Positions 16,573-24,943 are shown, counted from the stretch's first letter. The stretch: 64,000 bases of DNA from Streptantibioticus cattleyicolor NRRL 8057 = DSM 46488 (GCF_000240165.1 NC_017586.1:1-64000), one strand, 5' to 3'. Notes: a model not told the origin generated them from the letters alone. Made by a program: numbers and translations.

Positions 16573-17784
16573 GTGGGTGAGGTGTCGGGCGGGGTGCGGC
16601 GTTGTCTGGCCACGGCGTTCCTGGCCAGGCTGGCGGAGGAGGGCATGGCGGTGGCCGTGGTGCTGCTGGCGTTGCGTCGGACCGGATCGGCGGCGGACGG
16701 TGCCTTCGTGCTGACGGCGTGGATGGCCCCGCACGCACTGGCCGCGCCGGTGGCGGGGGCGCTGGCGGCCCGGGTGCGGCGTCCGCGTCTGTTCCGGGTG
16801 GGCGCGCTGGGCGGGTTCGCGGTGGCGATCGGTGCGCTGGGGCTGCTGGTGGGCCGGGCGCCGACCGGGGTGACGGTCGCGGTGGCGGTGGCCGGGGGTG
16901 CGTGCGGTCCGGTGGTCTCCGGGGGGCTGTCGAGTGTGGTGGCGTCGCTGGCGCCGCCCGGTCCGCGGCGGGCGCGGGCCTGCGCGTGGGACGCGGCGGT
17001 CTACGACGCGGCCTCGGTCACCGGGCCGGCGCTGGTGGGGGTGGTCGCGGGTGTGGTGTCACCGGCGGCTGCGGTGCTGCTGCTGGCGGGCGCGGCGACG
17101 GGTGCGGCGGCGGGTGCGGTCACCGTGCCGCGTCCGGCCGGCGGGGAGGCGGCCGATGGGACGGCGGCACGGCCGGGTGTGTGGGCCGGGCTCGTGGCGG
17201 TGTGGCGGGTGCGGGAGCTGCGGGCGGTCACCGTGGGGACGTCGTTGGCGTGTCTTGCCACCGGGGGTCTGACCACGGTGGCGGCGCTGCTCGCGGCGGA
17301 GCGCGGGCATCCGGGGGCCGGTGGGGTTCCAGTCACCGCCTTCGCGGTCGGCGGGCTCGCCGGTTCGCTGGTGATGGCCCGGCTGCCGTCGGCGTGGCCG
17401 GCGCGGCGGGTGGCGCTGCTCGGTCTGCTGGGCACCGGGGTGTGTCTGGGGGGTGTGGCGCTGGTGCCGTCGTTCACCGGGGACGTACTGCTGTTCGCGG
17501 CGGCCGGTGCGTGGGACGGGCCGTTGCTCGGGGCGACGTTGCGGATCCGGGCGGACCACGCGCCGCCGGGGACGCGTACCCAGGTCTTCACGGTGGGCGC
17601 CGGGCTGAAGATCTCGGCGGCTGCCTGTGGTGCCGCGCTCACCGGGGCGGCCTCGGCGCTCGCCGTGCCGTTGCTGACCGGTGCGATGGGCGGGGTGCTG
17701 CTGATCGCGGCGTCGGGGTACGCGGCGCTGATGCCACGGGGGCGGGGCGCCGGGCCGGTGGCGGCGGTGGACGGCGTGAGCTGA
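16573..17784 (+). CDS. MFS transporter
   Basis: This 403-residue protein starts at GTG 16573 and has 10-12 hydrophobic helices rich in Ala, Gly and Val. FLARLAEEGMAVAVVLLALRRTGSA starts helix 1; WMAPHALAAPVAGALAARVRRPRLF carries the motif A loop after helix 2, and LAGSLVMARLPSAWPARRVALLG the repeat after helix 8. The pattern resembles MFS proteins often found beside CGNR or TetR regulators. The substrate is unknown. The divergent CGNR regulator and the inverted repeat over its promoter suggest repression under normal conditions. Confidence 0.85.
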   Translation: MGEVSGGVRRCLATAFLARLAEEGMAVAVVLLALRRTGSAADGAFVLTAWMAPHALAAPVAGALAARVRRPRLFRVGALGGFAVAIGALGLLVGRAPTGVTVAVAVAGGACGPVVSGGLSSVVASLAPPGPRRARACAWDAAVYDAASVTGPALVGVVAGVVSPAAAVLLLAGAATGAAAGAVTVPRPAGGEAADGTAARPGVWAGLVAVWRVRELRAVTVGTSLACLATGGLTTVAALLAAERGHPGAGGVPVTAFAVGGLAGSLVMARLPSAWPARRVALLGLLGTGVCLGGVALVPSFTGDVLLFAAAGAWDGPLLGATLRIRADHAPPGTRTQVFTVGAGLKISAAACGAALTGAASALAVPLLTGAMGGVLLIAASGYAALMPRGRGAGPVAAVDGVS

Positions 17785-17851
17785 TGCTGTGTCGGCCGTC
17801 CGGTAACGGGTCCGGGCGGGGCTGACGTTGCGTCGGGTGCGGGCGGGGCCG

Positions 17852-17900
17852 TCCCCCGGTCGTCTCCGGTGCGTGGTGCGACCGGAGGACGCCGGGGGGA
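17852..17900. terminator. Imperfect hairpin between convergent genes
   Basis: TCCCCCGG...CTCCGGT (17852-17870) pairs with ACCGGAG...CCGGGGGGA (17881-17900), leaving a short internal loop. It lies between the convergent MFS and histone-like genes and could stop both. Confidence 0.5.
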
Positions 17901-17920
17901 GCGGCCGGCTGCCTCGCGGG

Positions 17921-18676
17921 TCAGCTCGCGGCGGCGGACAGGTACAGACCGCGGCCGGTGCGCTGCGCGCGGGACGCCTTGACCAGGCGCTCCAGAGCGG
18001 TGCGCACGGCGTTGACACTGCCGGTGGTGGTGTCGCGGCCGAGCGCCTCGGCGACCTCGCGGGCCCGCATCGGCGCCTTGGCGTTGGCCAGGCACTCCAC
18101 CACGCCGTCGGTCAGCCCCTGGACGCGCTTCTTGGGCGCTGCCTTCTTGGCCGGCTTGGCGGCGGGGGCCTTGCGCTCCGCCTTGGCGGTGCCGGCCGCC
18201 TTGGTGGCGGACTTCGCCGCCGGCTTGGCCTTCGCGGCCGGCTTCGCCGCGGCGGCCTTGCCGGCCGGCTTGGCCTTGGTGGCGGACTTCGACTTGGCCG
18301 CGGTGGACTTGCGGCCCGCCGGACGGGTCGCGGCCGACGCCTCCTCGCCCTCCCGCCGCGGCGCCGGCACCGACGCCTCGTCGGCCGCGGACCGCGCCGG
18401 GGCCTCGGCGGCCGACGCCTCGGCGGCGGAATCCGATGCCTTGTCAGCCGCGGCCGGGGTCTCCGCCGCCGGCGCGGTCCGCTCCGCCGCCTTCGGGGCC
18501 GGCTCGCCAGTGAGCGAACGCAGACTGCTCAGCGCGGTCCGCACCAGCTCCAGCCGGGCCGTGACACCGGCCAGGTCCTCCTCCAATGTGTTCCGCCGGG
18601 CTTCCAGTTGGGGAAGCTCGGCCCGCAACAGGTCGATCGTCGCCTCGACGCTGTCATGTGTGTCGATGGTTGCCAT
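17921..18676 (-). CDS. Histone H1-like Lys/Ala-rich protein with C-terminal winged helix
   Basis: The product has 251 residues in three parts. Residues 1-55 form a coiled coil (LLRAELPQLEARRNTLEEDLAGVTARLELV). Residues 56-175 are low-complexity: first acidic Ala/Glu, then a strongly basic array of AKP and AAK repeats like a eukaryotic linker histone. Residues 178-250 look like a winged helix (GLTDGVVECLANAKAPMRAREVAEALGR...VRTALERLVKASRAQRTGRGLYL). This suggests a nucleoid-associated or DNA-compacting regulator. A run of identical AAG-rich codons makes the linker prone to length variation. It is a single-gene unit. Confidence 0.8.
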   Translation of the reverse strand: MATIDTHDSVEATIDLLRAELPQLEARRNTLEEDLAGVTARLELVRTALSSLRSLTGEPAPKAAERTAPAAETPAAADKASDSAAEASAAEAPARSAADEASVPAPRREGEEASAATRPAGRKSTAAKSKSATKAKPAGKAAAAKPAAKAKPAAKSATKAAGTAKAERKAPAAKPAKKAAPKKRVQGLTDGVVECLANAKAPMRAREVAEALGRDTTTGSVNAVRTALERLVKASRAQRTGRGLYLSAAAS

Positions 18677-19051
18677 CGTCAGTCACCTCTTCTTGGCTGT
18701 ACCGCACCGCGGTTGCATGCCCCCCGGGCGACAACTCTATGCGCTTTCCGGCACACCTCAGCACCAGGTCACCAATCCGGTACCGGCGAAACCGGCGTGC
18801 GGGGTCGCTCCGGCACAACACAACACCCCTCCCCCGCCGTCCCCGGCACCGCCCGCCCGGACGCCCCGGCGGCGCCGTCACGCCACGGGAACCAGGCAAC
18901 GCGCCGGGTGCGCGGGGGCGGCGGGCCGGGTGTCAACTCGCCCCGGCCGCCGGGAACATAGCGTCCGGCGGCGGGCTGTCTTCACCGGGGAGGACCCCTC
19001 GGGACGTCATCCGTGACGTTTCGTTTTTCACCCGTCAAGGTGGGGTCGGGT
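18677..19051. other. Intergenic region upstream of the histone-like gene
   Basis: No gene is supported on either strand. It carries the histone-like gene promoter near 18690-18740 and, at its right end, the 3' side of the lactate-monooxygenase-like gene. GC-rich open frames here are not gene-like. Confidence 0.5.
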
Positions 19052-20218
19052 TCAGCCGACCCGCCGCAGGGAACCGGGGGTGAGGTCGGCGAGTGCGCGG
19101 TAGCCGTCGACCGCCATGACGAGGTCGGCTTCGGCCAGCAGCGAACGGAGCACGTGGACGACGCCGTCGGTGCCGCCGAGGGCGAGCCCGTAGGCGTAGG
19201 GGCGGCCGACGGCGACCCCGGTGGCGCCCAGGGCGATCGCCTTGACGACATCGGCGCCGCTGCGTACCCCGGAGTCGAACAACACCGGCAGTCCGTCGGC
19301 GGCCTCCACCACGCCGGGCAGCGCGTCGAGCGCCGGCAGCCCGCCGTTGGCCTGCCGGCCGCCGTGGTTGGAGCAGTAGACGGCGTCCACGCCGCCGTCC
19401 TTGGCGCGCCGGACGTCGTCGGGGTGGCATAGGCCTTTGAGTACCAGCGGAAGTGTGGTCAGCGAACGCAGCCACGGCAGGTCGTCCCAGGTGAGGGGGT
19501 TGCCGAAGATCTGCGTCCAGTGGAGGACGGCGCCTTGCGGGTCGTCCTCGGGGGTGCGCGGCAGGCGGGACCGGAAGACCGGGTCGCTGGTGTAGTTGGC
19601 CAGGCAGTGGCCGCGCAGTTGGGGGAAGTTGGCGGTGCTCAGGTCGCGGGGGCGCCAGCCGGTGACCCAGGTGTCGAGGGTGACGACGATGGCCTCGAAG
19701 CCGGCGTTCTCGGCCCGGCGCACCAGGCTTTCGGCCAGTTCGCGGTCGGTCGGGGTGTAGAGCTGGAAGTAGCCGGGGGTGTCGCCGAGCGCCGCGGCGA
19801 CCTCTTCCAGCGGGTCGGTGGCAAGGGTGGAGGCGATCATCGGTACGCCGGTGCGGGCGGCGGCGCGGGCGGCGGCGAGGTCGCCGTGGCCGTCCTGGGC
19901 GCAGATGCCGAGGACGCCGATGGGTGCCATCAGCAGCGGTGCGGGCAAGGTGGTGCCGAACAGCTCGACGGTCAGGTCGCGGTGGGCTGCGCCGACGAGC
20001 ATCCGGGGCACCAGGCCCCACCGTTCGAAGGCGGTCACGTTGGCCCGCTGGGTGTGCTCGTCGCCCGCGCCGCCGGCGACGTAGGACCACACCGCGGGGG
20101 CCATCGCGGCTTCTGCCTTCGCCGCCAGTTCCGCGTGGGCCATCGGGAAGCGGGGGAGGACGCCGCGCAGTCCGTCGAGGTAGATCTCGTTCTGGTAGGA
20201 GCCGAACGCCTGAGTCAT
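19052..20218 (-). CDS. FMN-dependent alpha-hydroxy-acid oxidase, lactate 2-monooxygenase-like
   Basis: The enzyme has 388 residues. Family landmarks are in order: [53 protein letters not shown] in the FMN site, [21 protein letters not shown], and [19 protein letters not shown] with the catalytic His and FMN-phosphate contacts. [36 protein letters not shown] binds the FMN phosphate. N-terminal [13 protein letters not shown] and overall order fit lactate 2-monooxygenase rather than glycolate oxidase. It would oxidise L-lactate or a similar 2-hydroxy acid. It lies 70 bases downstream of the kinase/phosphatase pair on the same strand. Confidence 0.88.
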   Translation of the reverse strand: MTQAFGSYQNEIYLDGLRGVLPRFPMAHAELAAKAEAAMAPAVWSYVAGGAGDEHTQRANVTAFERWGLVPRMLVGAAHRDLTVELFGTTLPAPLLMAPIGVLGICAQDGHGDLAAARAAARTGVPMIASTLATDPLEEVAAALGDTPGYFQLYTPTDRELAESLVRRAENAGFEAIVVTLDTWVTGWRPRDLSTANFPQLRGHCLANYTSDPVFRSRLPRTPEDDPQGAVLHWTQIFGNPLTWDDLPWLRSLTTLPLVLKGLCHPDDVRRAKDGGVDAVYCSNHGGRQANGGLPALDALPGVVEAADGLPVLFDSGVRSGADVVKAIALGATGVAVGRPYAYGLALGGTDGVVHVLRSLLAEADLVMAVDGYRALADLTPGSLRRVG

Positions 20219-20288
20219 CGACCAGCCTTTCCGGTAACGGGGCGCGCCGGGGAGGCGGCGCGCGGGGTACCGCGGTCACCGGCGGGTG

Positions 20289-21164
20289 TCATACGCGGCG
20301 CAGCGCCTCCTCGGCCGCGGTGACCGCCTGCCGGGCGTAGCCGCGGCCGAAGAGCACGGCGTGCACCAGCAGCGGGAAGAGCTGGTGCACGCCGATCCGG
20401 TCCCGCCAGCCGTCGGCGAGCGGGGCGGTGTCCTGGTAGCCGGCGAGGATCCGGTCCAGGTGGGGGCAGCCGAACAGGTGGAGCATGGCGAGGTCGGTCT
20501 CGCGGTGGCCGCCGTGGGCCGCCGGGTCGATGAGGGCGGCCTGCCCGTCCGGGCCCCACAGCACGTTGCCGTTCCACAGGTCGCCGTGGAGCCGGGCCGG
20601 GGGTTCGGCGGGTCCGGCGAGCCGGGGCAGGTGTTCGCAGAGGCGTTCGACGGTGCCTGCTTCGCGGTGGTCGAGGACGCCGTGGTCGACGGCGGTGCGC
20701 AGATACGGCAGCACGCGGTGTTCGGCGTACCAGCCCGGCCAGTCGGTGCCGGGGACGTTGCGCATGGGGGCCAGGCCGATCCAGGCGTCGGTGGGTCCGC
20801 CGGGCGGGGCGGCGCCGAAGGCGGGGGCGCCGGCGGCGTGCAGGGCGGCGAGCCGGCGGCCGAGGCGTTCGGCGGCCACCGGGTCCGGCCGGCCCTCGGT
20901 GACGCGGTCGATGACCAGCCAGTGGACGTCGTGGCCGCGTACGGCGGGCACGGGGACGGTGCCGGTGGCGGCGAGCCAGCGCAGTCCGGCCGCTTCGGCG
21001 GTGGTGGCGCCCGGCCCGTTGCCGCCCTTGACCATCACGGTGGTGCCGTCGTCGAGTACGGCCTCGGTGAGCGAGCCGGACAGCTGGCGCGCCGAGATGA
21101 CCTGACGTTTCGTCAACTCGCTGACGGCGGCTACCGGATCGTCGCCGGGGCGGCCGGCCGTCAC
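20289..21164 (-). CDS. Fructosamine kinase-family protein
   Basis: The protein has 291 residues, starting at GTG 21164, whose GTGA overlaps the stop of the upstream phosphatase gene. It has the aminoglycoside-phosphotransferase-like kinase fold. HGDLWNGNVLW is the diagnostic catalytic loop of fructosamine kinases, followed by LIDPAAHGGHRETDLAMLHLFG with the metal-binding Asp. VMVKGG near the N-terminus provides the ATP-binding Lys. The family phosphorylates ketoamines on glycated proteins or small amines, causing them to fall apart. Translational coupling with the phosphatase suggests a shared repair or dephosphorylation task. Confidence 0.9.
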   Translation of the reverse strand: MTAGRPGDDPVAAVSELTKRQVISARQLSGSLTEAVLDDGTTVMVKGGNGPGATTAEAAGLRWLAATGTVPVPAVRGHDVHWLVIDRVTEGRPDPVAAERLGRRLAALHAAGAPAFGAAPPGGPTDAWIGLAPMRNVPGTDWPGWYAEHRVLPYLRTAVDHGVLDHREAGTVERLCEHLPRLAGPAEPPARLHGDLWNGNVLWGPDGQAALIDPAAHGGHRETDLAMLHLFGCPHLDRILAGYQDTAPLADGWRDRIGVHQLFPLLVHAVLFGRGYARQAVTAAEEALRRV

Positions 21165-21625
21165 GCCGCGATCCGGGCGCGTACCCAGGCCAGCAGTCCC
21201 GGCATGGCCGCCTCGATCATCCGCAGCACCTCGTCGAAGCCGCGCGGGCCGCCGTAGTAGGGGTCGGGCACGTCGAGGTCGCCGGTGGCGTCCGGGTCGA
21301 AGGAGCGCAGCATCCGTACCCGCGGCGGATCGTCGACGAGGCGGCGCAGCGCCTTGTCGTGGCCGGAGTCCATCGCCAGCAGCAGATCGGCGTCGAGGTG
21401 CTCGGGGCCGACCTGGGCGGCCACGTGCGCGGTGGGGTATCCGTGGCGCAGCAGGGCCGCCGCGGCCCGTTCGTCCATGGCCTCGCCGACGTGCCAGGGC
21501 CCGATGCCGGCGCTGGTGACCCGTACCCGTCCGGCGAGGCCGGCCCGGCGCAGGTGCTCGGTGAGGACCAGGGCCGCCGAGGGCGACCGGCAGATGTTTC
21601 CGCTGCAGACGAAACAGATGTGCAC
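21161..21625 (-). CDS. Low-molecular-weight protein-tyrosine phosphatase
   Basis: Started at GTG 21625 the protein has 154 residues (VHICFVCSGNICRS); an upstream GTG at 21679 would add 18. CFVCSGNICRS near the N-terminus is the C-x5-R-S phosphate loop with the nucleophilic first Cys of CSGNICR. VPDPYYGGPRGFDEVLRMIE supplies the general-acid Asp and the DPYYGG tail typical of the family. Bacterial members act on protein phosphotyrosine or arginine and on small phosphate esters. Its stop overlaps the fructosamine kinase start by four bases, so the two are translated together. Confidence 0.9.
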   Translation of the reverse strand: MHICFVCSGNICRSPSAALVLTEHLRRAGLAGRVRVTSAGIGPWHVGEAMDERAAAALLRHGYPTAHVAAQVGPEHLDADLLLAMDSGHDKALRRLVDDPPRVRMLRSFDPDATGDLDVPDPYYGGPRGFDEVLRMIEAAMPGLLAWVRARIAA

Positions 21626-21789
21626 GGTCGCCAGGGTACGAGCCGGGCGCGTGGGCGTCGATGGTGGGCGGTGCAGCACCGGTCACGGTTTTTTCCGCGC
21701 CGGGCGTGAGGTACGGCGCCCCGGCGGTGTCCAAGTAGGTGGAAGGGCCGAGCGGCGGCCGTCCGACACCAGGGGAAGGAAGGGGCACG

Positions 21790-22152
21790 ATGACTGCGAC
21801 GGAGCGCACGGCGGCACCGGGGCCGGGCACCCGGCCGTCCGGCGGGGCGGACGCGGCGTTCGACGCCTGCGTGTCGATGGACGGCGGCGTGCTGACCCTC
21901 ACCGTCTCGGGGCGGATCCAGCCCGCCGTGCTGGGGGTGCTGCGCTCCGCGAAGGATGGGGTGCGGGCGGGGGTGCGCCGGGTGCGGCTGGAGCTGTCCG
22001 GGGTGCCGCATCTGGACGCCGCGGCGGTGGTGTTCCTCGCCGAGTGGTGCGAACGCTGCCGGGAGTTGGGGATCCCGCTGGATCTGGCCGGGCTGGGCGA
22101 GCACCACCGGCACCGGCTGGCGCTGGCCGGGATGTCGTGCGCGGCGGGGTGA
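21790..22152 (+). CDS. STAS-domain protein (anti-sigma antagonist-like) lacking the phospho-Ser
   Basis: This 120-residue protein starts at ATG 21790 after GGAAGGAAGG. After a 25-residue hydrophilic lead it follows the STAS beta-alpha pattern: VLTLTVSGRIQPAVLGVLRSA, RRVRLELSGVPHLDAAAVVFLAEWCERCRELG, and a final helix. In working anti-sigma antagonists the loop reads D-S-S/T-G with a phosphorylated Ser; here it is DAAA, so control by phosphorylation at that site is not possible. It may be a structural or constitutive member of a partner-switching system. No kinase or sigma factor gene is adjacent. Confidence 0.75.
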   Translation: MTATERTAAPGPGTRPSGGADAAFDACVSMDGGVLTLTVSGRIQPAVLGVLRSAKDGVRAGVRRVRLELSGVPHLDAAAVVFLAEWCERCRELGIPLDLAGLGEHHRHRLALAGMSCAAG

Positions 22153-22213
22153 CCGGTGCCGCGTGCGGTGCGGTGCGTCGCAAGGCGCCGTGCCGGGCGG
22201 CGCGGCGGGGTGG

Positions 22214-22669
22214 CTACCGGACGTCGGCGGTGGCGCGGATCGTGCGGCGTGCCGTGGTGAGCGCGCGGTGCACCGGCCCGGCGGAGGCGACGACGAAGAG
22301 CCCGAACAGGGTGATCGGCAGCAGTCCGACGGGGCGCAGCACCAAGGTGGCGTCGTGCTGCACCAGGCCCCAGTTGCCGATCCAGTTGCCGGTGACGTCG
22401 AGCGTCGTCACCACGGCGGCCAGCCGTACGCCCCAGGTGCGGGCGAGGCCGACGAGCACCACGACCAGCGGGTCGAGCACCACCAGGGCGAGGAAGAACG
22501 CCTGGAGCAGCGGGTCGGCGTAGCCGTCGTAGGCGTGCAGGCCGCCGCGGGCGAGGTCGACGAGGTGGGCGCAACTGCCTTCCAGGAAGCCGATCATGTA
22601 CACCGCGAGGACCCGCCGGGCCCATGCGGGCAGTCCGCTCCACCGTCGCGCCGTGCCGTCGTCCCCCAT
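22214..22669 (-). CDS. Small membrane protein of unknown family
   Basis: The product has 151 residues with four hydrophobic segments: residues 18-34, 53-80 (QAFFLALVVLDPLVVVLVGLA), 84-103, and 117-133. DVTGNWIGNWGLVQHDATLVL lies in an extracytoplasmic loop and is the most characteristic stretch. I do not recognise the family with certainty. It is divergent from the gene at 22774 and convergent with the STAS gene. Confidence 0.65.
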   Translation of the reverse strand: MGDDGTARRWSGLPAWARRVLAVYMIGFLEGSCAHLVDLARGGLHAYDGYADPLLQAFFLALVVLDPLVVVLVGLARTWGVRLAAVVTTLDVTGNWIGNWGLVQHDATLVLRPVGLLPITLFGLFVVASAGPVHRALTTARRTIRATADVR

Positions 22670-22773
22670 GGGGGGTCAGCCTAGAGGAGAGTCCGCCGCC
22701 GGATACGGACAGGTGTGCGGTCGGGGCGGCGGAGTGTGTCGCGTGGGTCCACCATGGAGGGGAGGGAGGTGTC

Positions 22774-23244
22774 ATGCGGACGGCACCACGCCGGTGGAAC
22801 GCCGAGGTCATGGCCATGTTGGCGGTCGTGGCGGTGGGGGTGGCCGAGGTGTTGGTGGTGCGTGCGGTCGCGCCGCCGGACCGGCCGGTGGTGGGTGGCG
22901 CGGTGCTCGGCGGGTGTCTGCTGGCTTTCGCGGTGGCCGCGGTGGTGTGGTGTGTGCGGTGCCGTCCCGGGCGCGGGGGCGGGCGCCGGGGGCCGCCGCT
23001 CCCGGGCGACGAGGGGTTGTTCAGTGCGGAGGCGCTCAGCGGGTTCCCGGCCGAGCGGATCCGCCCGCTGCTGCGCGGTCCGGACGCGCCGGACCTGAAC
23101 CGGTTGCGTACCGCGTGGGTGCTGGCCACCCAGGGGTACGACCGGGCGTGGATCGCCCACCATCTGGAGCTGACCCCGGAGACGGCGGGGGTGCTGGTGG
23201 AGGCGGCGCGGGAGCGGGCCGGGCAGGCGGGGCCGGCGCGCTGA
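22774..23244 (+). CDS. Two-helix membrane protein with C-terminal HTH-like segment
   Basis: This 156-residue protein starts at ATG 22774 after GGAGGGAGGT. Two membrane helices (residues 12-31 and 41-64) lead to a cytoplasmic tail of about 90 residues. The tail contains DLNRLRTAWVLATQGYDRAWIAHHLELTPETAGVLVEAARE, which reads like a helix-turn-helix of the tetranucleotide-binding or sigma-4 type (xxAWIAHHLxLTPExxxVLV). I do not know a named family. It might be a membrane-tethered regulator. Confidence 0.6.
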   Translation: MRTAPRRWNAEVMAMLAVVAVGVAEVLVVRAVAPPDRPVVGGAVLGGCLLAFAVAAVVWCVRCRPGRGGGRRGPPLPGDEGLFSAEALSGFPAERIRPLLRGPDAPDLNRLRTAWVLATQGYDRAWIAHHLELTPETAGVLVEAARERAGQAGPAR

Positions 23245-23268
23245 GGCCGGTGTCCGTGGCGGGGCGGC

Positions 23269-23610
23269 TCACGTGATGTTGGTGACGGTGACGGTGACGC
23301 GGACCGTCGCGTCGGGCTGTCCGGCTTCGGCGAGTGCGGTGCCGGCCGCGTGGGTCACCGTGGCGCGGACGTCGCGGGCCACGTCGAGGGCGCGGTGGCC
23401 GTGGGCGACGGCGAGGTGGACGTGGAGCCGCCAGTCGGGCGGGGTGGCGGTCAGCCGTTCGGCGCGTACGGCGGCGCGGTCGCCGGTCGCGGCCGGGCGG
23501 CGCAGCAGTCCGGTGAAGGCCGGGCGCAGGAAGGCGACGCCGGGTACCCGCCGCGCGGTGTCGGCGGCGGTGGCTGTCAACGCGGCGCGGACGGCCGGAC
23601 GGCCGGTCAT
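23269..23610 (-). CDS. Asp23-like (Gls24) protein
   Basis: The protein has 113 residues and starts at ATG 23610, whose ATGA overlaps the stop of the upstream anti-sigma candidate. The second half reads WRLHVHLAVAHGHRALDVARDVRATVTHAAGTALAE...DATVRVTVTVTNIT, the beta-alpha-beta pattern that closes Asp23/Gls24 envelope-stress proteins (HVxVxxGxxxxxVAxxVRxxVxxAVxxxxG...VxVxVxDI). It is shorter than typical Asp23 members. As the last gene in the sigma operon it may act as an envelope-associated partner of the anti-sigma factor. Confidence 0.7.
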   Translation of the reverse strand: MTGRPAVRAALTATAADTARRVPGVAFLRPAFTGLLRRPAATGDRAAVRAERLTATPPDWRLHVHLAVAHGHRALDVARDVRATVTHAAGTALAEAGQPDATVRVTVTVTNIT

Positions 23611-24347
23611 GGCCGCCGTCCTCGGCCCGGGTCCGGTGGTGTGTCGTCGAGCAGGTCGAGCACGTGCACGTCGACGGCGGCGAGGGTCAGTCCGCCGATG
23701 GTGTCGTGGGCGGCGGCGGTGACGCGTTCGCGGATGGCGGCGGAGACGTCGTGGGCGGTCCACCGGGGGCTGACCACCACGTCGAGGGCGACCCGCAGCG
23801 GGCCGGGCGGGACGCGGTGCCACCGGGTGGCCGGGGCCGGTGCGGTGCCGGGGTCGGCGGGGGCGATCCGGCAGCTGCCGGCCTGGACGCCGGGGAGGGT
23901 TTCGGCGGCGGCGCGGAAGACCTTGGCGGCGGCGGCCTCGGCGATCCAGGCGTCGTCGGCGGCGCCGCCGAGGGCGAGGGCGCGGCCGGGCCGGGTCTCG
24001 GCGCGCACCAGGTCCATCACGCGGGCGGTGATGCCTTCGGTGTGCCGGGTGGCCTCGGGGAGGGTGCGTTCGGCGCCGTCGGCCTCGTCGCCTTCGGCAC
24101 GGCGTACGTAGTCGTCCAGGGCCCGCAGTCCGGCGAGCGCTTCCCGGCAGTGCGGGCAGTCACGCAGGTGGGCGGTGTCCTCGGGGCCGGCGGCCGTCGG
24201 GTCGTCGGCGTACTCCCACACGTGGGGCAGCGACCGGCCGCACGGGAGTGTCTCCTCCGGTTCGGTGTCGCCGGGCCGTGGCGGATGCGGACGGCCGTCG
24301 TCGTGCGGCGTGCCGCCGGGGGTCGGGTCCTCGCTGCTCAACGCCAC
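23607..24347 (-). CDS. Anti-sigma-like zinc-binding protein fused to an Asp23-like domain
   Basis: The protein has 246 residues. Residues about 30-80 hold an H-x3-C-x2-C motif (HLRDCPHCREALAGLRALDDYV), the zinc-anti-sigma signature, with a preceding CGRSLPHVWEYAD that could supply the fourth ligand region. No membrane helix follows. Instead, residues 110-235 carry an Asp23/Gls24-like fold (PGPLRVALDVVVSPRWTAHDVSAAIRERVTAAAHDTIGGLTLAAVDVHVLDL). Its start overlaps the sigma factor gene by ten bases. A soluble anti-sigma factor carrying an envelope-stress domain is an unusual architecture. The zinc/anti-sigma reading rests on motif and context. Confidence 0.75.
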   Translation of the reverse strand: MALSSEDPTPGGTPHDDGRPHPPRPGDTEPEETLPCGRSLPHVWEYADDPTAAGPEDTAHLRDCPHCREALAGLRALDDYVRRAEGDEADGAERTLPEATRHTEGITARVMDLVRAETRPGRALALGGAADDAWIAEAAAAKVFRAAAETLPGVQAGSCRIAPADPGTAPAPATRWHRVPPGPLRVALDVVVSPRWTAHDVSAAIRERVTAAAHDTIGGLTLAAVDVHVLDLLDDTPPDPGRGRRP

Positions 24348-24943
24348 GCGCCCATCGCCTCCGTCAGGTACCGGCGGGCCCGGAAGATCCTGCCCCGTAC
24401 AGCATGCTCGCTGATCCGGACGACCTCCGCGATCTGCTCGTAGGACAGGCCGTGCAGTTCGCGCAGCACCCAGCAGGCGCGTTGTTCGGGGCTGAGCCCG
24501 TCGAGGGCCTCGGCGAGCTGGGCGCGGGCCGCCGCCGACTCGGCCGCGCGTACCGGTGACGCCTGGTGTTCCGGGGCGGTGGGTTCGGGGGCGGCGGTCA
24601 GGTCGCGTTCGGGGCGGCGGGCCCGGAGCTGGTTGAGGCAGCGGTTGGTGACGATGCGGTACAGCCAGGTGCGGAAGCGGGCGTCGGCGCGGAAGTCCGG
24701 GAGTCTGCGCCAGGCGCTGACGAACGCCTCCTGCACGGCGTCCTCGGCGTCCGCGCGGCTGCCGAGCAACCGTACGGCCAGGGAGAACATCGCCGGGCCG
24801 TGGCGGCGCACCAGTTCCTCGAAGGCGTCCTCGTCGCCTTCGGCCGCCCGCGCGGCCAGCAGTTCGTCGCGTACCTCGACGGGCTCGTCGGCCACCGCGA
24901 GGTGACCGCCGCCCTGGTGTGCCGTGTCGCGTTCTCCGGCCAC
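24338..24943 (-). CDS. ECF RNA polymerase sigma factor
   Basis: The protein has 201 residues from GTG 24943. Region 2 reads ELVRRHGPAMFSLAVRLLGSRADAEDAVQEAFVSAWRRLPDF...FRTWLYRIVTNRCLNQLRAR, covering 2.1 to 2.4. Region 4 reads LDGLSPEQRACWVLRELHGLSYEQIAEVVRISEHAVRGRIFRARRYL, with the -35-binding helix-turn-helix. A spacer of about 35 residues separates them. It is the first of three overlapping genes with an anti-sigma/Asp23 fusion and an Asp23-like protein. The set resembles SigE/SigK-like envelope-stress units. I did not identify its own promoter with confidence. Confidence 0.93.
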   Translation of the reverse strand: MAGERDTAHQGGGHLAVADEPVEVRDELLAARAAEGDEDAFEELVRRHGPAMFSLAVRLLGSRADAEDAVQEAFVSAWRRLPDFRADARFRTWLYRIVTNRCLNQLRARRPERDLTAAPEPTAPEHQASPVRAAESAAARAQLAEALDGLSPEQRACWVLRELHGLSYEQIAEVVRISEHAVRGRIFRARRYLTEAMGAWR

